This document shows, piece after piece, positions 13,214-23,508 of a stretch of 64,000 nt of DNA. The notes under the pieces were generated by a model. It ran no database searches and was not told the DNA's origin. It was given only the letters and a program-made list of their open reading frames with translations. Positions within the stretch are counted from its first letter, which is position 1. Each line of letters opens with the position of its first letter. The stretch lies in the NCBI GenBank assembly GCA_039707655.1, contig CM077665.1, forward strand, positions 313,844,486 to 313,908,485. The letters are read 5' to 3'. Source of the stretch: Elymus sibiricus (lineage: Eukaryota; Streptophyta; Magnoliopsida; Poales; Poaceae). Both the position numbers and the translations under genes were made by a program.

Positions 13214-16200
13214 CTATATACGGCATGCAAATTTGGCAGGGGAGCTTCTCAACAAACCATCCACAGGAGCGATGCCTGAAATCAACCCATTCTGCACAAC
13301 AAATGGAATTCAATTAGGAGGCAGTGTTAATCCCCGCATGAAAAAAGAAGTTATGCATCCATATATCGTACTAAAGATCGATAAGCATCTTCGCTGCACT
13401 TCCACGTGATAAGTTATGCATTGCTTTATCCAGATCAATTTGCCGTTTCACATTTGTGCCAACAATAATTTGCACTGCGGAACACTAGCAAGGGGATGAT
13501 GAATATTCAGATTATGCTTGCATTACCCTACTACGTTTGATCAGTCTCTTCCAAGTCATAGCAATATGATTATAGATCGTGGAAGGGTTCCACCGTAGAG
13601 CTTATAGACTGATACTATCGTTATATGGAAGCCTTTGCAGGAAACTCTTCTTGCATCATTCATCAATTTGCCGTTTCACATTTGTGCCAACAATAATTTG
13701 CACTGCGGAACACTAGCAAGGGGATGGTGAATATTCAGATTATGCTTGCATTACCCTACTACGTTTGATCAGTCTCTTCCAAGTCATAGCAATATGATTA
13801 TAGATCGTGGAAGGGTTCCACCGTAGAGCTTATAGACTGATACTTTCGTTATATGGAAGCCTTTGCAGGAAACTCTTCTTGCATCATTCACTGTTTAGTA
13901 GCGGACTTTGGTGCAATGAACAAGATCAAACTAGGATAATTTAAGCATTAACAAATTAGCTAATCATGGGCACAAACACACAATCATATAAGATATAACA
14001 TTGAAATGTATTTCTTTACTAACTTCGTCATAGACAATCCTACTTCTTCCTGGATCCAATTGGGGTACTATCACTCGACCTGAAAAAAGAAGAATTCCCT
14101 TTATCCAAGGACAAGTAGTAAATTATTTAAGTAGCAGAGTCCAACCGAAGACATCGTACCTGATTTGGTTCTTCTCATTTTGAGAGACTCAGGTGTGGAA
14201 ATAGATAATGACTGGACCCTAGAACGAGTAAGCCGAGATTTATGCACCTAAAGTGTTTCAAAGGAACATTGCAATAAGTACAGATATAAATGGGTCAAAA
14301 TCTTGGCTAGCACAGTTTTTGCCAGCTGAGTTAAGTAACAGAGAGTGGATTAAACATATGGGGCGCCGAGACAGGCTGTATGTGTGAGTAAAACTTAAGA
14401 ACTAAGGAAGAAGATGGCATCACAGTCAATCTTGATCACGGTAAGCGGCATGGCATACTTTTCTGCTATTTCATATAAAGTGAGCACCAAAGATGACTGG
14501 GGTAACTACAAATTGGTAGAATATTGGTCCGTCTTAACAAAATCTACGCTAAAATCATTACAACTTTACTCCAGCATGTTTTCAAAGATAAAAAGAAAAT
14601 CATTACAACTTTGTCGAATAGCAGCATGGCAAAGTGGTGTGATATCGGCTATTCCTATTTCTTATAGCGAAATCTGCCATAAAATAAAACTGGCAACTTT
14701 ACCTCAATAGTTTGTGCATTATACAGGTGTTAAAGATGTCCAGGATAATGAACCATCATTCAGTAACAGCTGGATCACATGGCAATTGCAAAAGCTATGG
14801 CAAGCTAACACATTATAAATTTCTTTAACCATCAGCATTTAGTAAGTGTTATAAAATAGTATTAAGATGTTATAAATTGTTAACACCAGAAGAAAAGGGT
14901 ATGGAGAAAATTTGCATACTTACATATGGAGCTGAAGTTCTGTTCATTGGCGCTCTAGTAGGACGCCCCAACCCTTTCTTTGCAGATCTTCGCTTCTCTG
15001 CTGAACCTACAGTCTGCTTTTCCACATAAAAGCTATCAAGTTCACTATGTAAATTGAGGAACACAACTAAGATCACTAGCTTAAATGTGCTAAATATTAT
15101 GAACTTGGCATCATAAAAAAAAACGAAATTCTGTATGGTGCACCTTACCCTGGATGTAAAAGAATTTAATGGATCACAATATTTGGTTTTACACTCTATA
15201 TACGAGGTACAGATCAATCTATGAAATTCCTTACTCCCTCTGTTCACTTTTATAAGTCGTTGAAGATATTTCAGACAGCATGCAAAGCAGCCCATTTTCA
15301 GTTGTCTTAAACGACTTACAAAAGTGAACGGAGGGAGTAGTAAAGATTAGGAATTACTACGGAAAAAAGTATGTGGCTACATAACATATTTGGACATATA
15401 GTAAACAAAATCCAAAGCCACAACATTGAACCTAAAGATGCTGGAATCTGTTTCATCCCAGTAATGAGGTGATGCTACAGAAATAGTGTCATTGCAAATA
15501 ATTAATCATGAAATGTCACAAAGGGCACAGATTGGAAACATGCTATCATAAGCTTACTGTGGACTGCAATTATATTAATTGGGCTAGATTTACTAAAGAT
15601 GCTATATTAAATTGATTGTGTATCTAAATGTCTTCAGGTCTAAGATGCAGGCATGTAGAATTGAGTCGTTACTATTGTCACGCTTGTGACAATCATATGT
15701 CTTCGGGATTTTTGTAACATAACTTTGAGTCATATGCTTCTCTTGAGTACAAGAATTTCCATGAGCACCCAGCATACCTGATAAAGCTAAATCCAGAATG
15801 TCCTAATTGGAGGAGACAATAACAAGAAAAGGAAAACTAACAGTGGCGGTATTTGCATATTAACTATTTCAGCAAATAAACTGGTAGAAATACTACAGTA
15901 ACACAGAACGAAGTTCAAAGACTGATTGCTTGATCTAATTTTTGAGCTGTGGGATTTATAACTCACTTTTTCCGGAGATTGCACATCTGAGTGAATTGAA
16001 GATGGTGTATTTTCATTTGATACTGCCTTCTGAGTCAATGTGATGTGCTCACTTTTTTCCAAGTAGTGTTGATTCTTCAATGAAGCCACTGGAGTACTTT
16101 GATAACCTAAATTAAATAATAGTCACTCTCTTAGAAACCTTACCTTACCTTACTAAGCCTTTTGTCCCAAACATGTTGAGGTAGGCTAGATATGAAACCC

Positions 16201-17918
16201 TTTCACGAGGACTTCCCACGAGGTCACCCATCCTAATACTACTCTCGCCCAAATGGGTTTCATACCCAAAGGGCTGGCTAGTTTTTACGTTGGCTCGCCA
16301 AGCCTATCACAACCCTTAGATATGAAACCCTTTCACGAGGACTTCCCAGGGGGTCACCCATCCTAGTACTACTCTCGCTCAAATGAGTTTCATACCCATG
16401 GGACTGGCTAGTTTTTACGTTGGCTCGCCAAGCCTATCACAACCCTCCTCCTTTACCCGGGTTAAGTTTCTAAGAGAGAGTCACTCTCTTAGAAACATCA
16501 AGATAAAATGAAATATCCGCAGGAGAAAACTTAACCAATGTCTTAACAATTTGCACCGTCACATACTTGAGGGTTCAACACTTTGAAAAGCACCAGCAAT
16601 CTCTGAGCAGCAATTAGAACTTTCAGGCGGTACTGTGGCTAAAGGATATAAAGCCAGCAGTTCAGCATTGGTGGCATTTCCACCTTCTGAGTCATTGGGC
16701 ATATGATCAGGGGACATAGTGCAAGTCCAATCAGAGTTGAAAAGATGGCTACCAGCATCGTCTTCTCTTGCATCTGGATGCATAGTGTCATTCTGATTTC
16801 CTGCCTCTTTGCAAGTTACATCACCGGAATATGTTTCTGTAGGAGCAAGAGATGCATTACACTCAATGTCCACATGATCTCTTTCTTGTGAAGTGCTGCT
16901 CGAAGTCAAGCCTATTTCCACATTAGCTACAGCTGCAGGTCTGGCATCATCTGAAGCAGCAGAATTTTCCTTGGTTGAAGCATCATTTCCAGAGTTGTAT
17001 TCCTGAAATCTTGAACTCTCTGTGAATGCATCGAGATCATGGATTGGGAAATTTTTAGCATCATTAAGAAGGTCCTTGATGAAGGAAGGTCCAAACTTCT
17101 GAATAAAATTGCCTAGCTGGAATTTCTCCTGGTAAAATTGAGCTGGATCCTCTTGTGGGTGGATAAAAGAGTTTGGGTAAGATTCCATGTGCGAATCCCA
17201 AGTCTCCCACCAGTATGGAAATCCAATCATGAATCGTTCACATATCTGCACGCATGGTTTGTTTTGTTTATCAGAGTAGTACAAGATTAGAAGCATGGCT
17301 AAATGATCTTTCTGCACATAAATACGATTTTGCTTGAATCTGGGCTGACTTTCATCCTCGTTTGTGAAGAAAAAAGATAGAAGAAGAAACACACAAGAGA
17401 AAATGTGCGTACCTGCATAGAAAATCCATTTTCACGCATTCGCAATGAGCTAATTGAACCATGAAGGTGCACCACAACCCCATCTTCATCTTGGAGCGTG
17501 AGAGGCTCATAACGCTGTGCTATGGGTGCAGAAGTGAATGCAGCATCCCTGTCAGAAGCAAGGTTAGTCAGAATGGGGTTCTGCTTCACTGGAATCGTAG
17601 AATCGGTCCACCAAATTTGGATCGCAAAAGTCGTAGAAAGAAGAAACGCATACCTCTCGGTGAAGCCGGAAACAGCGAGCTTCCGCTCTTCCCCTTCCAC
17701 CCTCACCAGCCACCATTCCCACAGCGTGACCTAGCCAAGCACCAAATCGAATCAAACCACCGCCCGTCCAGGAAGAAAAACAAAAAGAAGGAAACGTGCA
17801 TGCAAAACGCAGGAAAGGAAAAGGGGAGGGAGCGTACGCATGTGTACTCGACGGGGGGTGAGGAGGCGGCGGCACCAAGGCGGGTGCGCAACGGGGCAGG
17901 GGAGAAGGGAGGGCTCAT
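13214..17918 (-). CDS. KNL2-like: KNL2-type centromere protein (SANTA domain), copy 1
   Basis: KNL2 (Mis18BP1 family) acts at centromeric chromatin and promotes loading of the histone CENH3. Ten minus-strand exons give 500 residues with compatible GT-AG phases: 17918-17838, 17730-17654, 17548-17413, 17245-16567, 16106-15967, 15802-15778, 15066-14924, 14247-14160, 14079-14024, 13291-13214. Residues 28 to about 115 form a SANTA domain (WEWWLVR, FTSAPI, RENGF, GFPYWWE). Residues 99-324 are Ser/Asp/Glu-rich. KRRSAKK at about 404-410 could be a nuclear localisation signal. Residues 452-477 (RRTKSGRVIVP...RIVYDENG) resemble the CENPC-k motif but lack its aromatic residue. The start was chosen because it opens the only frame that splices into the SANTA exon and is shared by copy 2. 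The acceptor of exon 7 and the C-terminus are the least certain parts. Which grass KNL2 clade it belongs to needs a tree. Confidence 0.85.
13435..13890. repeat. 228-bp perfect-length tandem duplication in intron 9
   Basis: The block 13435-13662 is repeated at 13663-13890 with very few mismatches. It lies between exons 9 and 10 of the KNL2-like gene. Copy 2 has a single unit, so the duplication arose after the segmental duplication or was lost there. Confidence 0.93.
15234..15337. mobile_element. Stowaway MITE, copy 1 only
   Basis: A 104-bp hairpin element has ends CTCCCTCTGTTCACTTTT and the near-perfect inverse, flanked by the TA duplication expected of Tc1/Mariner-type Stowaway elements. 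It lies in intron 6 of the KNL2-like gene. Copy 2 has a short uninterrupted sequence at the same place. Confidence 0.9.
16139..16478 (-). mobile_element. 5S-rRNA-derived retroposon, dimeric
   Basis: A 340-bp insertion in intron 4 is flanked by the 18-bp duplication AGTCACTCTCTTAGAAAC (16121-16138 and 16479-16496). It contains two ~130-bp units. On the minus strand each carries about 48 bases of the 3' half of plant 5S rRNA (GAGAGTAGTA, the intermediate element, then GGATGGGTGACC, box C) at 16204-16252 and 16334-16382. The minus-strand tail ends in GGTAAGGTAAG. Copy 2 lacks it. The long duplication points to LINE-type retroposition; the Cassandra LTR elements also carry 5S sequence but make 5-bp duplications. 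Confidence 0.8.
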
Positions 17919-18074
17919 CGCGGCGGCTGCGCTTAGAGGCGGCGCCGCGCCCCGGCGAGATCTTGCCCTCGGCGGAGGGTCGGGGGTCTTTTCTGCCACG
18001 CTGGTAGCGGAGCGGAGTGAGAGTCGCACGGACGAACGAGGGGCGGGGGGACACAAACGCACTTCTTTTTCCTT

Positions 18075-18082
18075 TTTATAAG
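18075..18082 (-). promoter_or_regulatory. Candidate TATA box of KNL2-like copy 1
   Basis: The minus strand reads TCTTATAAAAAGG about 160 bp upstream of the start codon. The same motif is at 36088-36095 upstream of copy 2. Confidence 0.5.
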
Positions 18083-18129
18083 AAAAAAAACACCCTAACT
18101 TCTCCATCGAGCGATACACATAGCAATCT

Positions 18130-18431
18130 TTAATTACGAATCAACCTGGTTGGATGGTTAGAGGGCCAATGATATCCCCAATGCATCAAGGTTCAAGTCC
18201 GGAGCTCGTATTATTTCTGGATTTATTTCAGGATTTTCGACGATGCGCATTCAATGAAAGGAGACGTTCTCGCCAACGACGAGACATTTATGATGACTTC
18301 GTAAATCTTAAGATGATATGCCGGTTCGGTCTCTCGAGGATGCTCATAGGTGTCGGATATGCGTGTGTGCATTCATAGGGTGAGTGCATGCTCGTATATA
18401 TAAACGTTTGCGTTTGTACTGTGTTAAAAAA
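18130..18431 (+). mobile_element. Au SINE, copy 1
   Basis: A ~300-bp tRNA-derived element has a box-A-like GGTTGGATGGTTAG, a box B GGTTCAAGTCC (18190-18200), the Au-family body (ATTTATTTCAGGATTTTCG, GATGATATGCCGG) and the 3' end CTGTGTTAAAAAAA. It is flanked by ATAGCAATCT at 18120-18129 and 18432-18441. It sits just upstream of the KNL2-like promoter and is shared with copy 2 at the same place. Confidence 0.92.
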
Positions 18432-18523
18432 ATAGCAATCTACTTTTATTCTTGTCTTATTATTATATTCAACAAAACCTTGTAAAATAGATGCATCAAA
18501 ACCTTAAATAAATACATGATGAT

Positions 18524-18826
18524 GAGGACATCAATACCATTGTTAGACCCACAATCCCTACTGCAATACATACTGGACCAATTATGAGAGCTCACGCACG
18601 TCAATTGAATTACCAGGTACTTTCGTTTCTTGAAAATCCTTTTAATGTTCATGAACATATGATGCTGCCTAAATTAGATATTTTTGTTTTACTTATGAAT
18701 GAAAGACCTAGCATGGACAAGAAGTATAGCCATTGGAGCGGGATCAAGCATGGAGGAGAAGGTGCGCACGCGGGAAAAAACAATGGAGTCTCGAGTGCTG
18801 ATTTTCGCACTTTGAAACCACCATAA
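18524..18826 (+). pseudogene. C-terminal fragment of a Gypsy polyprotein
   Basis: The plus strand encodes a stretch typical of the 3' end of Triticeae Gypsy polyproteins: GPIMRAHARQLNYQVLSFLE, MMLPKLDIFVLLMNE and SSADFRTLKPP before a stop. No reverse transcriptase or integrase lies nearby. It begins right at the right boundary of segmental copy 1, so this is a relic at the junction. Confidence 0.7.
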
Positions 18827-19434
18827 GGAGAGCATGAATGCGTCACCATAAGGAGAGCATGAAGGCTTGGACGAAATATACAACATGTCACTTCATTAAG
18901 GTTCTTATAGAGGGAAAGTCTAATATGAACCCACATCCATATGCACCCCGTCGTTCACATTAGACCTTTCCCGTATTAGAAAACAAGAATAAACCTTGAC
19001 CTATTTTTAGCAACCACACATCTGCCAGTCATGGAAAAAACTGTCGGTAACAGTGACAAAAATGACCAATTATGTTGGTACTAACCACGTCATAGATAAT
19101 TTTTTGGCTTCCTGAATCCAACCGTGGATCTACTAGTTGACCTGAAAATCAGTTTTCTCTTTCTTGGGTAAATATGGATAAATGGTTTACAGAAACAAGT
19201 CCACAAACCAAATGCTTCACCTGATCTGGCGCTTCTCAGTTTGAGATGTTCAGGTGTGGAAACAGATAGAACCATAGCCTTACTGCGACTGCGAGTAAGC
19301 GGAGATAGCACCTGATATTTTGAATGAACAATTCACTAATTAAATGTTGGGTTAAGTTCAATCATAAAAATTACAGATACAAGCAAGATAAAAGATAAAA
19401 CATAGTGAGGCATCAATGGAGTCACAATACACAT

Positions 19435-20084
19435 TTTTGAGAAGAAGACGATTTCATTGATACATTGTTCTTACAGAAAAACCCAGGAAACAAAGGAAAT
19501 TACAACGAAGACCTCCTGAGCTCCAGCTTCGCCGGCGTCCAGAACGAGAGAGAAACGCGCCGCTGCCTCTGCTCGTCCACACGCCAAGGAACGACGAAAG
19601 CATCCCCAAGGCACCCGGGAAGTTCCTGCTCACCGCCCCCGGAGGGGTAACGCCCTGGACCAACAGCTCCGCCGTAACGCACCACGCCGCCGTCTTCAAC
19701 AGCTTCGAAACCCAGATCCGCCGCACGGAATCTGGCCGGGGAAGACCGCACCACACGGATCCACCGATCCGCGAGCGGTGAGGAAGCAGGCGCTTGACCA
19801 CGGAGCTCCGCCGAGCGCCGCCGTCGAAGGGGTCGCGGACCTGCACCAAACACTTCACCGGCGACTCCACCACCTCCATGGCTCCGCCGGCTGCAAACCC
19901 TACAGATCCTACACTATATACAACCGCGAAACGGGGATCCCCCGCCCTCCCGCCGCCGGAGCGGCCGGCGGAGGGCGAGAGATCCGGCGAGACCGCGGTG
20001 GCGAGGTGGATCGGCGGGGGGATTCCAGAAATCGCCCTCTGTTACTGTGCGGGAGAGGGGAGACGTCCTTGGCTCGTCCCTGCT
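19435..20084 (-). mobile_element. LINE-derived non-autonomous retroposon
   Basis: A 650-bp minus-strand insertion is bounded by the 16-bp duplication GAGTCACAATACACAT (19419-19434 and 20085-20100). Its minus-strand 3' end is AATGAAATCGTCTTCTTCTC followed by a short A run, the usual grass LINE tail. Its 5' part is GC-rich and opens a 141-codon frame from 19879 to 19454 (MEVVESPVK...) without a recognised domain. It looks like a 5' leader and ORF1 start fused to a 3' tail, with the reverse-transcriptase part missing. Confidence 0.8.
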
Positions 20085-20100
20085 GAGTCACAATACACAT

Positions 20101-21290
20101 ACAACCTGACTGCAGGCAAAATACTGGAGTTTTAGATGTTGGAGCATTTGCACAACTTGATCGGTTTCCTCAATGTATATCCACAAAATTAATTTTAAAA
20201 TGACAGCAGCATGATTTATGATGGCAAAGTTGATGCAGAGCCCTACTGCATTCACTCGGTAAGGCGCCAGCTTTTATAAGGAACTGAGCAACAATGTAAA
20301 CTGGCGGACACCTTGGCTTAACTGGAGTAATTTGTACCGCTACAACCCTCCGCCCTCTCTATTCTCTAAACTTTAAATGAACACAGTTCTAGTCTTATTA
20401 ACCTATTAAAGTATTGGACAACACCATGGTCTTTAGAGGTTGCAACATGACACAATATTTAATGAAGCAACAGTGATTATTTTCATGAATCTTTGGTTCG
20501 AACGTATCTTGTTACAAAAAAACATATAAAAGAATTACCGCTAATATGACAACAGAAGAAAGGTACAGTTAGAACTCAGTGGTTAGTACTCCCAAACATA
20601 ACACTTTTAGATATGTTATTACCGCTAATGTCTAATACTCAGTTCGAACGGAGTATTAGATATGTTATTCCCAAAGAAGAGCACATTTTTTACTTGAACA
20701 CACACCCAAATGCACGTCGTTGTATATTAGAAGGGCATGTCCAGATGACGTAAGATTACAAAGGGCTGAAACAAGGCGCAAAGAAAAAAAAAACTGAAAC
20801 ACAGAGAACATATATCTTGAAATCATGTTCGAGCCTTCATGAGACATCAGTCTAACCAATTGAATTCCCCGAGATTAAGATTGGATTTAGGTTACTTACA
20901 CACTATAAGTTGTCCAAAACATTCAAAATTACCTTAAGCAAATGGTTATCACCAACAAAACGTGTAGGGATGTGCTACACTAGGGCATCCAGAGATTAGC
21001 TTATTCAAGATTGCATTGATTTAGCTTAAAGTGTGGGGTAACTCTATACAAATGTAACATCAGATTGAAGTCATTTTATATGCTCTGGATGATTGAACGA
21101 GCAAGTAAAACATACTTATTGTCTGTTCTATTGCTTCTATCGGTCTTCATAAGGGAGAGAGAGAGAGGAGAGAGAGAGGGAGGGAGGGAGGGAGGGAGGG
21201 AGGGAGCGAGGGAAACAGAGAGGGAGGGAGGGGGATTTGCTGAATAATCATTTTAAGGCTGAGAATGGAGAAATATTATTTCATTTTTCG
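20101..21290. other. No gene recognised; intron-like DNA of third KNL2-like locus
   Basis: The stretch is A/T-rich with short open frames only. A small inverted repeat (CTAATACTC...GAGTATTAG, about 20631-20659) may be a decayed MITE. Nothing else is supported. Confidence 0.5.
21151..21236. repeat. GA/GGGA-rich microsatellite
   Basis: (GA)n is followed by at least six GGGA units and further GGGA blocks. The plus strand has enough G3 runs to form a G-quadruplex in principle. Confidence 0.85.
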
Positions 21291-21860
21291 AGATGCCGAA
21301 TTCAGAACTCACCATTTTACGATGTTTCACATCTGCAGAGGCTGAAGTTCCAGTTGGCACTATCGTCTCAATTGATGCTTCCCCATTAGTTATTTTTCGC
21401 CCGTCTCGTCTCCTTAACAAAGCTTTAGGGTACTTTCACAACCTCTCACATCCAAAGGACCAGACACTGCTCTATCTTCATATGGTATCATTTTATAGTC
21501 CTCTGAAGCCTTGGGAATGCTTCTACAACCTAAATTAAGCTCACCGTTGATCAATTTCTCATAAGCATCGCAGTGAAGCAAATTATTTCCAGAAGGAACA
21601 TTGTGTGATCTCAACTCTTTGCTCTTATGTGTATCCCTGGCTGGACCACGTTCCGAACCCTTAGCAACCACAGGGTCTGTAGAACAGTTCTCTTTAGGTG
21701 ATACTGTACTAGATAAGCCCTCAGAAATCACATTTATTAATCTTCTAACAGTGTTGACAATATTTCCCATGAGAAAGGATCCAAGCAGATTGGTAATGTT
21801 GCTTGCAGGAGCTTCTCCAAGGACACTCGAGTTGATACCGGTGACAGAGGAGCTAGTTCA

Positions 21861-22575
21861 AGGTTCTATCTACGAACTTGTTTCAGGATACAAACAAGTG
21901 CAGCTACCCTCTACTCCAGACTAAAAGTCCATTCAAATAGTGCTTATAAACCTGCAGGCACGGTATGCAGCAAAGACAAAGTCATTCATAATTTGTAGCA
22001 GTGGCAATAGAGTAAAAGCACCGTTTGATAACCTTTTTGAACCCAAAAAGGTGTACGTGTTACCAAATTCAGAAAGTTCATCTATTTAGCTCAAGCTTCG
22101 AATCCCCAACATTTTTTGTTGCCTTTTGAAGGGAAAACTACATAGGCAGCTTCGACAAGATGTGCAAATAGCGCACTGGACAGAGGCTGTTTTTTTTCAG
22201 CTTTAGATTTCTACAGAGAAACTGATTTTGTGCACAATGGAAACAAGAAAATGAGAATCCCATTTATGCACGCAAGAACTATTAAGCGAAACCTGAATTA
22301 GCACCAAGATCCTACCTTCAGTTTCAATAGTAGAAAAACAGTTACACCTCATTATGTGCGTAGGAGGGCATCCTGGAAGCGAACATTCACGGTTTTATTC
22401 CTGCGAGAAAAATACATAAGAAATTCAACCAACTGAAGAAACAAAAATATGCATGTATAACCGGCCTCCTAGATGATAGATACATTTACAGGCAAATCTT
22501 AATCTTTTTTATAACAACATAAAGCTTATAAAATCCCTCTTTGCTACTAGACGAAGATTGGATGTGTGAACCTGT
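21861..22575. other. No gene recognised; possible decayed exon
   Basis: On the minus strand a segment at about 22325-22400 lies between an acceptor-like TCTCGCAG and a donor-like GAAGGTAGG, so it could be another relic exon of the third KNL2-like locus. Its frame cannot be established. Confidence 0.3.
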
Positions 22576-22584
22576 TTTGATGCA

Positions 22585-22835
22585 GAGAAAAATTCATCAC
22601 AGGTCCTCATACTTGTCTTGTTGGTCACTTTAGTCCATGTAGTTGCAAATACCCGAAATATGGTCCTCATAGTTGTCATAGGGGTTCACGTATGTCCACT
22701 ATATGTTTTGATGTACGTATTTGCTTAGTTGGTGCTTGACTGGCCTCTCCACGTGGGCTTTGACCGACAACTCAGCTCAGGGTCGTCGCTTGGCTGCTAT
22801 ACGCTGGTAAACCAGTTTTTTTTTCGCAAATTCAC
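22585..22835 (+). repeat. Left terminal inverted repeat of Pack-MULE
   Basis: It pairs with the reverse complement of 25590-25845. The matching runs include AGGTCCTCATACTTGTC, TAGTCCATGTAGTTGCAAAT and GGGGTTCAC. Similarity fades toward the inner end. Confidence 0.88.
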
Positions 22836-23227
22836 CACTTATTTACACCCAGCACCCCACATGGTCGGACCGCAGCCGCACCACCTCGCTCGCTTCTCCT
22901 CTCCCCCTCTGCTCAAACCTAACCAACACCGCCGACGACGGCATCGCTACCGGCCGCCGCCGCATCCACTGCCGCCGACGGCGTCGCTACTAGCCGCCGA
23001 CGCATACACTGCCGACGTGCTTGCCGCCGTCACATCCACCCCCCGTCCTCCGCTGCCCCCCTTGCTCGATTTCCCCCAATTCCCCAACCGATCATCATGC
23101 CGCCGTCACGGCCGCCACGCCGCCGCTGCCGGCAGGGATGAATCCCGTGTGCTCGGAACCAGTCTCCAGCAAACTAACCAATTCCCGTGTCGCTTCGCCT
23201 GTGAGCACCGCACCACACCGCACGAGG

Positions 23228-23508
23228 ATGAGGCTGATGGGCAGACACATCCCCCCGCGACAGATCGCGCTGCTCGCCGCAGGGTAGGCACCAGGCCCCG
23301 GCGCAGGCGCCGCCGCGTTCCATTGGTGTATCTCATAGCTTCTCCTCTGTTGATTGATTGATCAATCTGTATGGTGTATGTATGCAGGCTGGTGTTCTTT
23401 GGGGCGACGACGTACGACGTGCACCGCTCCATCAAGAACAACGACCAGCCCCCGACCAGGGAGCAGGTGGCGGCACTCCAGGAGTTCATCGACTCCAGGA
23501 AGCGCTAG
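23228..23508 (+). CDS. Intact small plant gene (58 residues) inside Pack-MULE
   Basis: Two exons, 23228-23283 and 23388-23508, are joined by a 104-bp GT-AG intron and encode 58 residues ending ...FIDSRKR. The protein has a basic start, one hydrophobic segment (about residues 12-25, ALLAAGLVFFGATTY) and a hydrophilic tail (DVHRSIKNNDQPPTREQ). It looks like one of the short, conserved, single-span plant proteins of unknown function; I do not recognise a name. The start was chosen at the ATG just before the conserved part; an in-frame ATG at 23138 would add 30 residues of low-complexity sequence. The splice sites and stop are intact, so this copy could be expressed, or it could be a recent untested capture. 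Confidence 0.65.

Larger units (their letters stand above)
11389..18519. repeat. Segmental duplication, copy 1 (KNL2-bearing)
   Basis: This segment is collinear with 30011-36527 in the same orientation, from GGGTCTNCCAACCC at the left edge to a shared AAATAAATACATGA at the right edge. It carries an RNase-H-like fragment, an A/T-rich degenerate repeat, a KNL2-type gene and an Au SINE. Exon lengths are identical between copies in exons 2-9. Copy-1-specific extras are a 228-bp tandem duplication, a Stowaway element and a 5S-derived retroposon. Confidence 0.93.
19087..21860 (-). pseudogene. KNL2-like: Third, diverged KNL2-like locus, 5'-truncated
   Basis: Minus-strand exons 19311-19221 and 19142-19087 correspond to exons 8 and 9 of the intact copies, with the same splice phases and, for exon 9, the same length of 56 bp. 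The first reads LTRSRSKAMVLSVSTPEHLK; the second reads GQLVDPRLDSGSQKIIYD, a CENPC-k-like stretch. Further upstream, 21529-21443 starts with the same acceptor context as exon 5, 21432-21313 (RRRDGRKITNGEAS) is in the place of exon 7, and a long open stretch runs 21860-21530. Frames cannot be joined across 21443/21432 and no SANTA exon was found, so I treat it as a decayed paralog. A LINE-derived element at 19435-20084 interrupts it. Confidence 0.65.

Noticed and set aside
16134..16440. A functional 5S rRNA gene
   Set aside because: Only the 3' half of 5S is present in each unit; box A, the 5' half and the terminator are missing, and the insertion has retroposon-type duplications.
17461..18081. 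206-codon plus-strand frame across the 5' part of KNL2 copy 1 (and its partner at 35457-36026)
   Set aside because: It is antisense to well-supported SANTA exons and their splice sites and has no motif of its own.
18140..18205. A tRNA gene (box A and box B present)
   Set aside because: The boxes belong to an Au SINE with its complete body, 3' tail and target duplication; no cloverleaf with an anticodon stem is evident.
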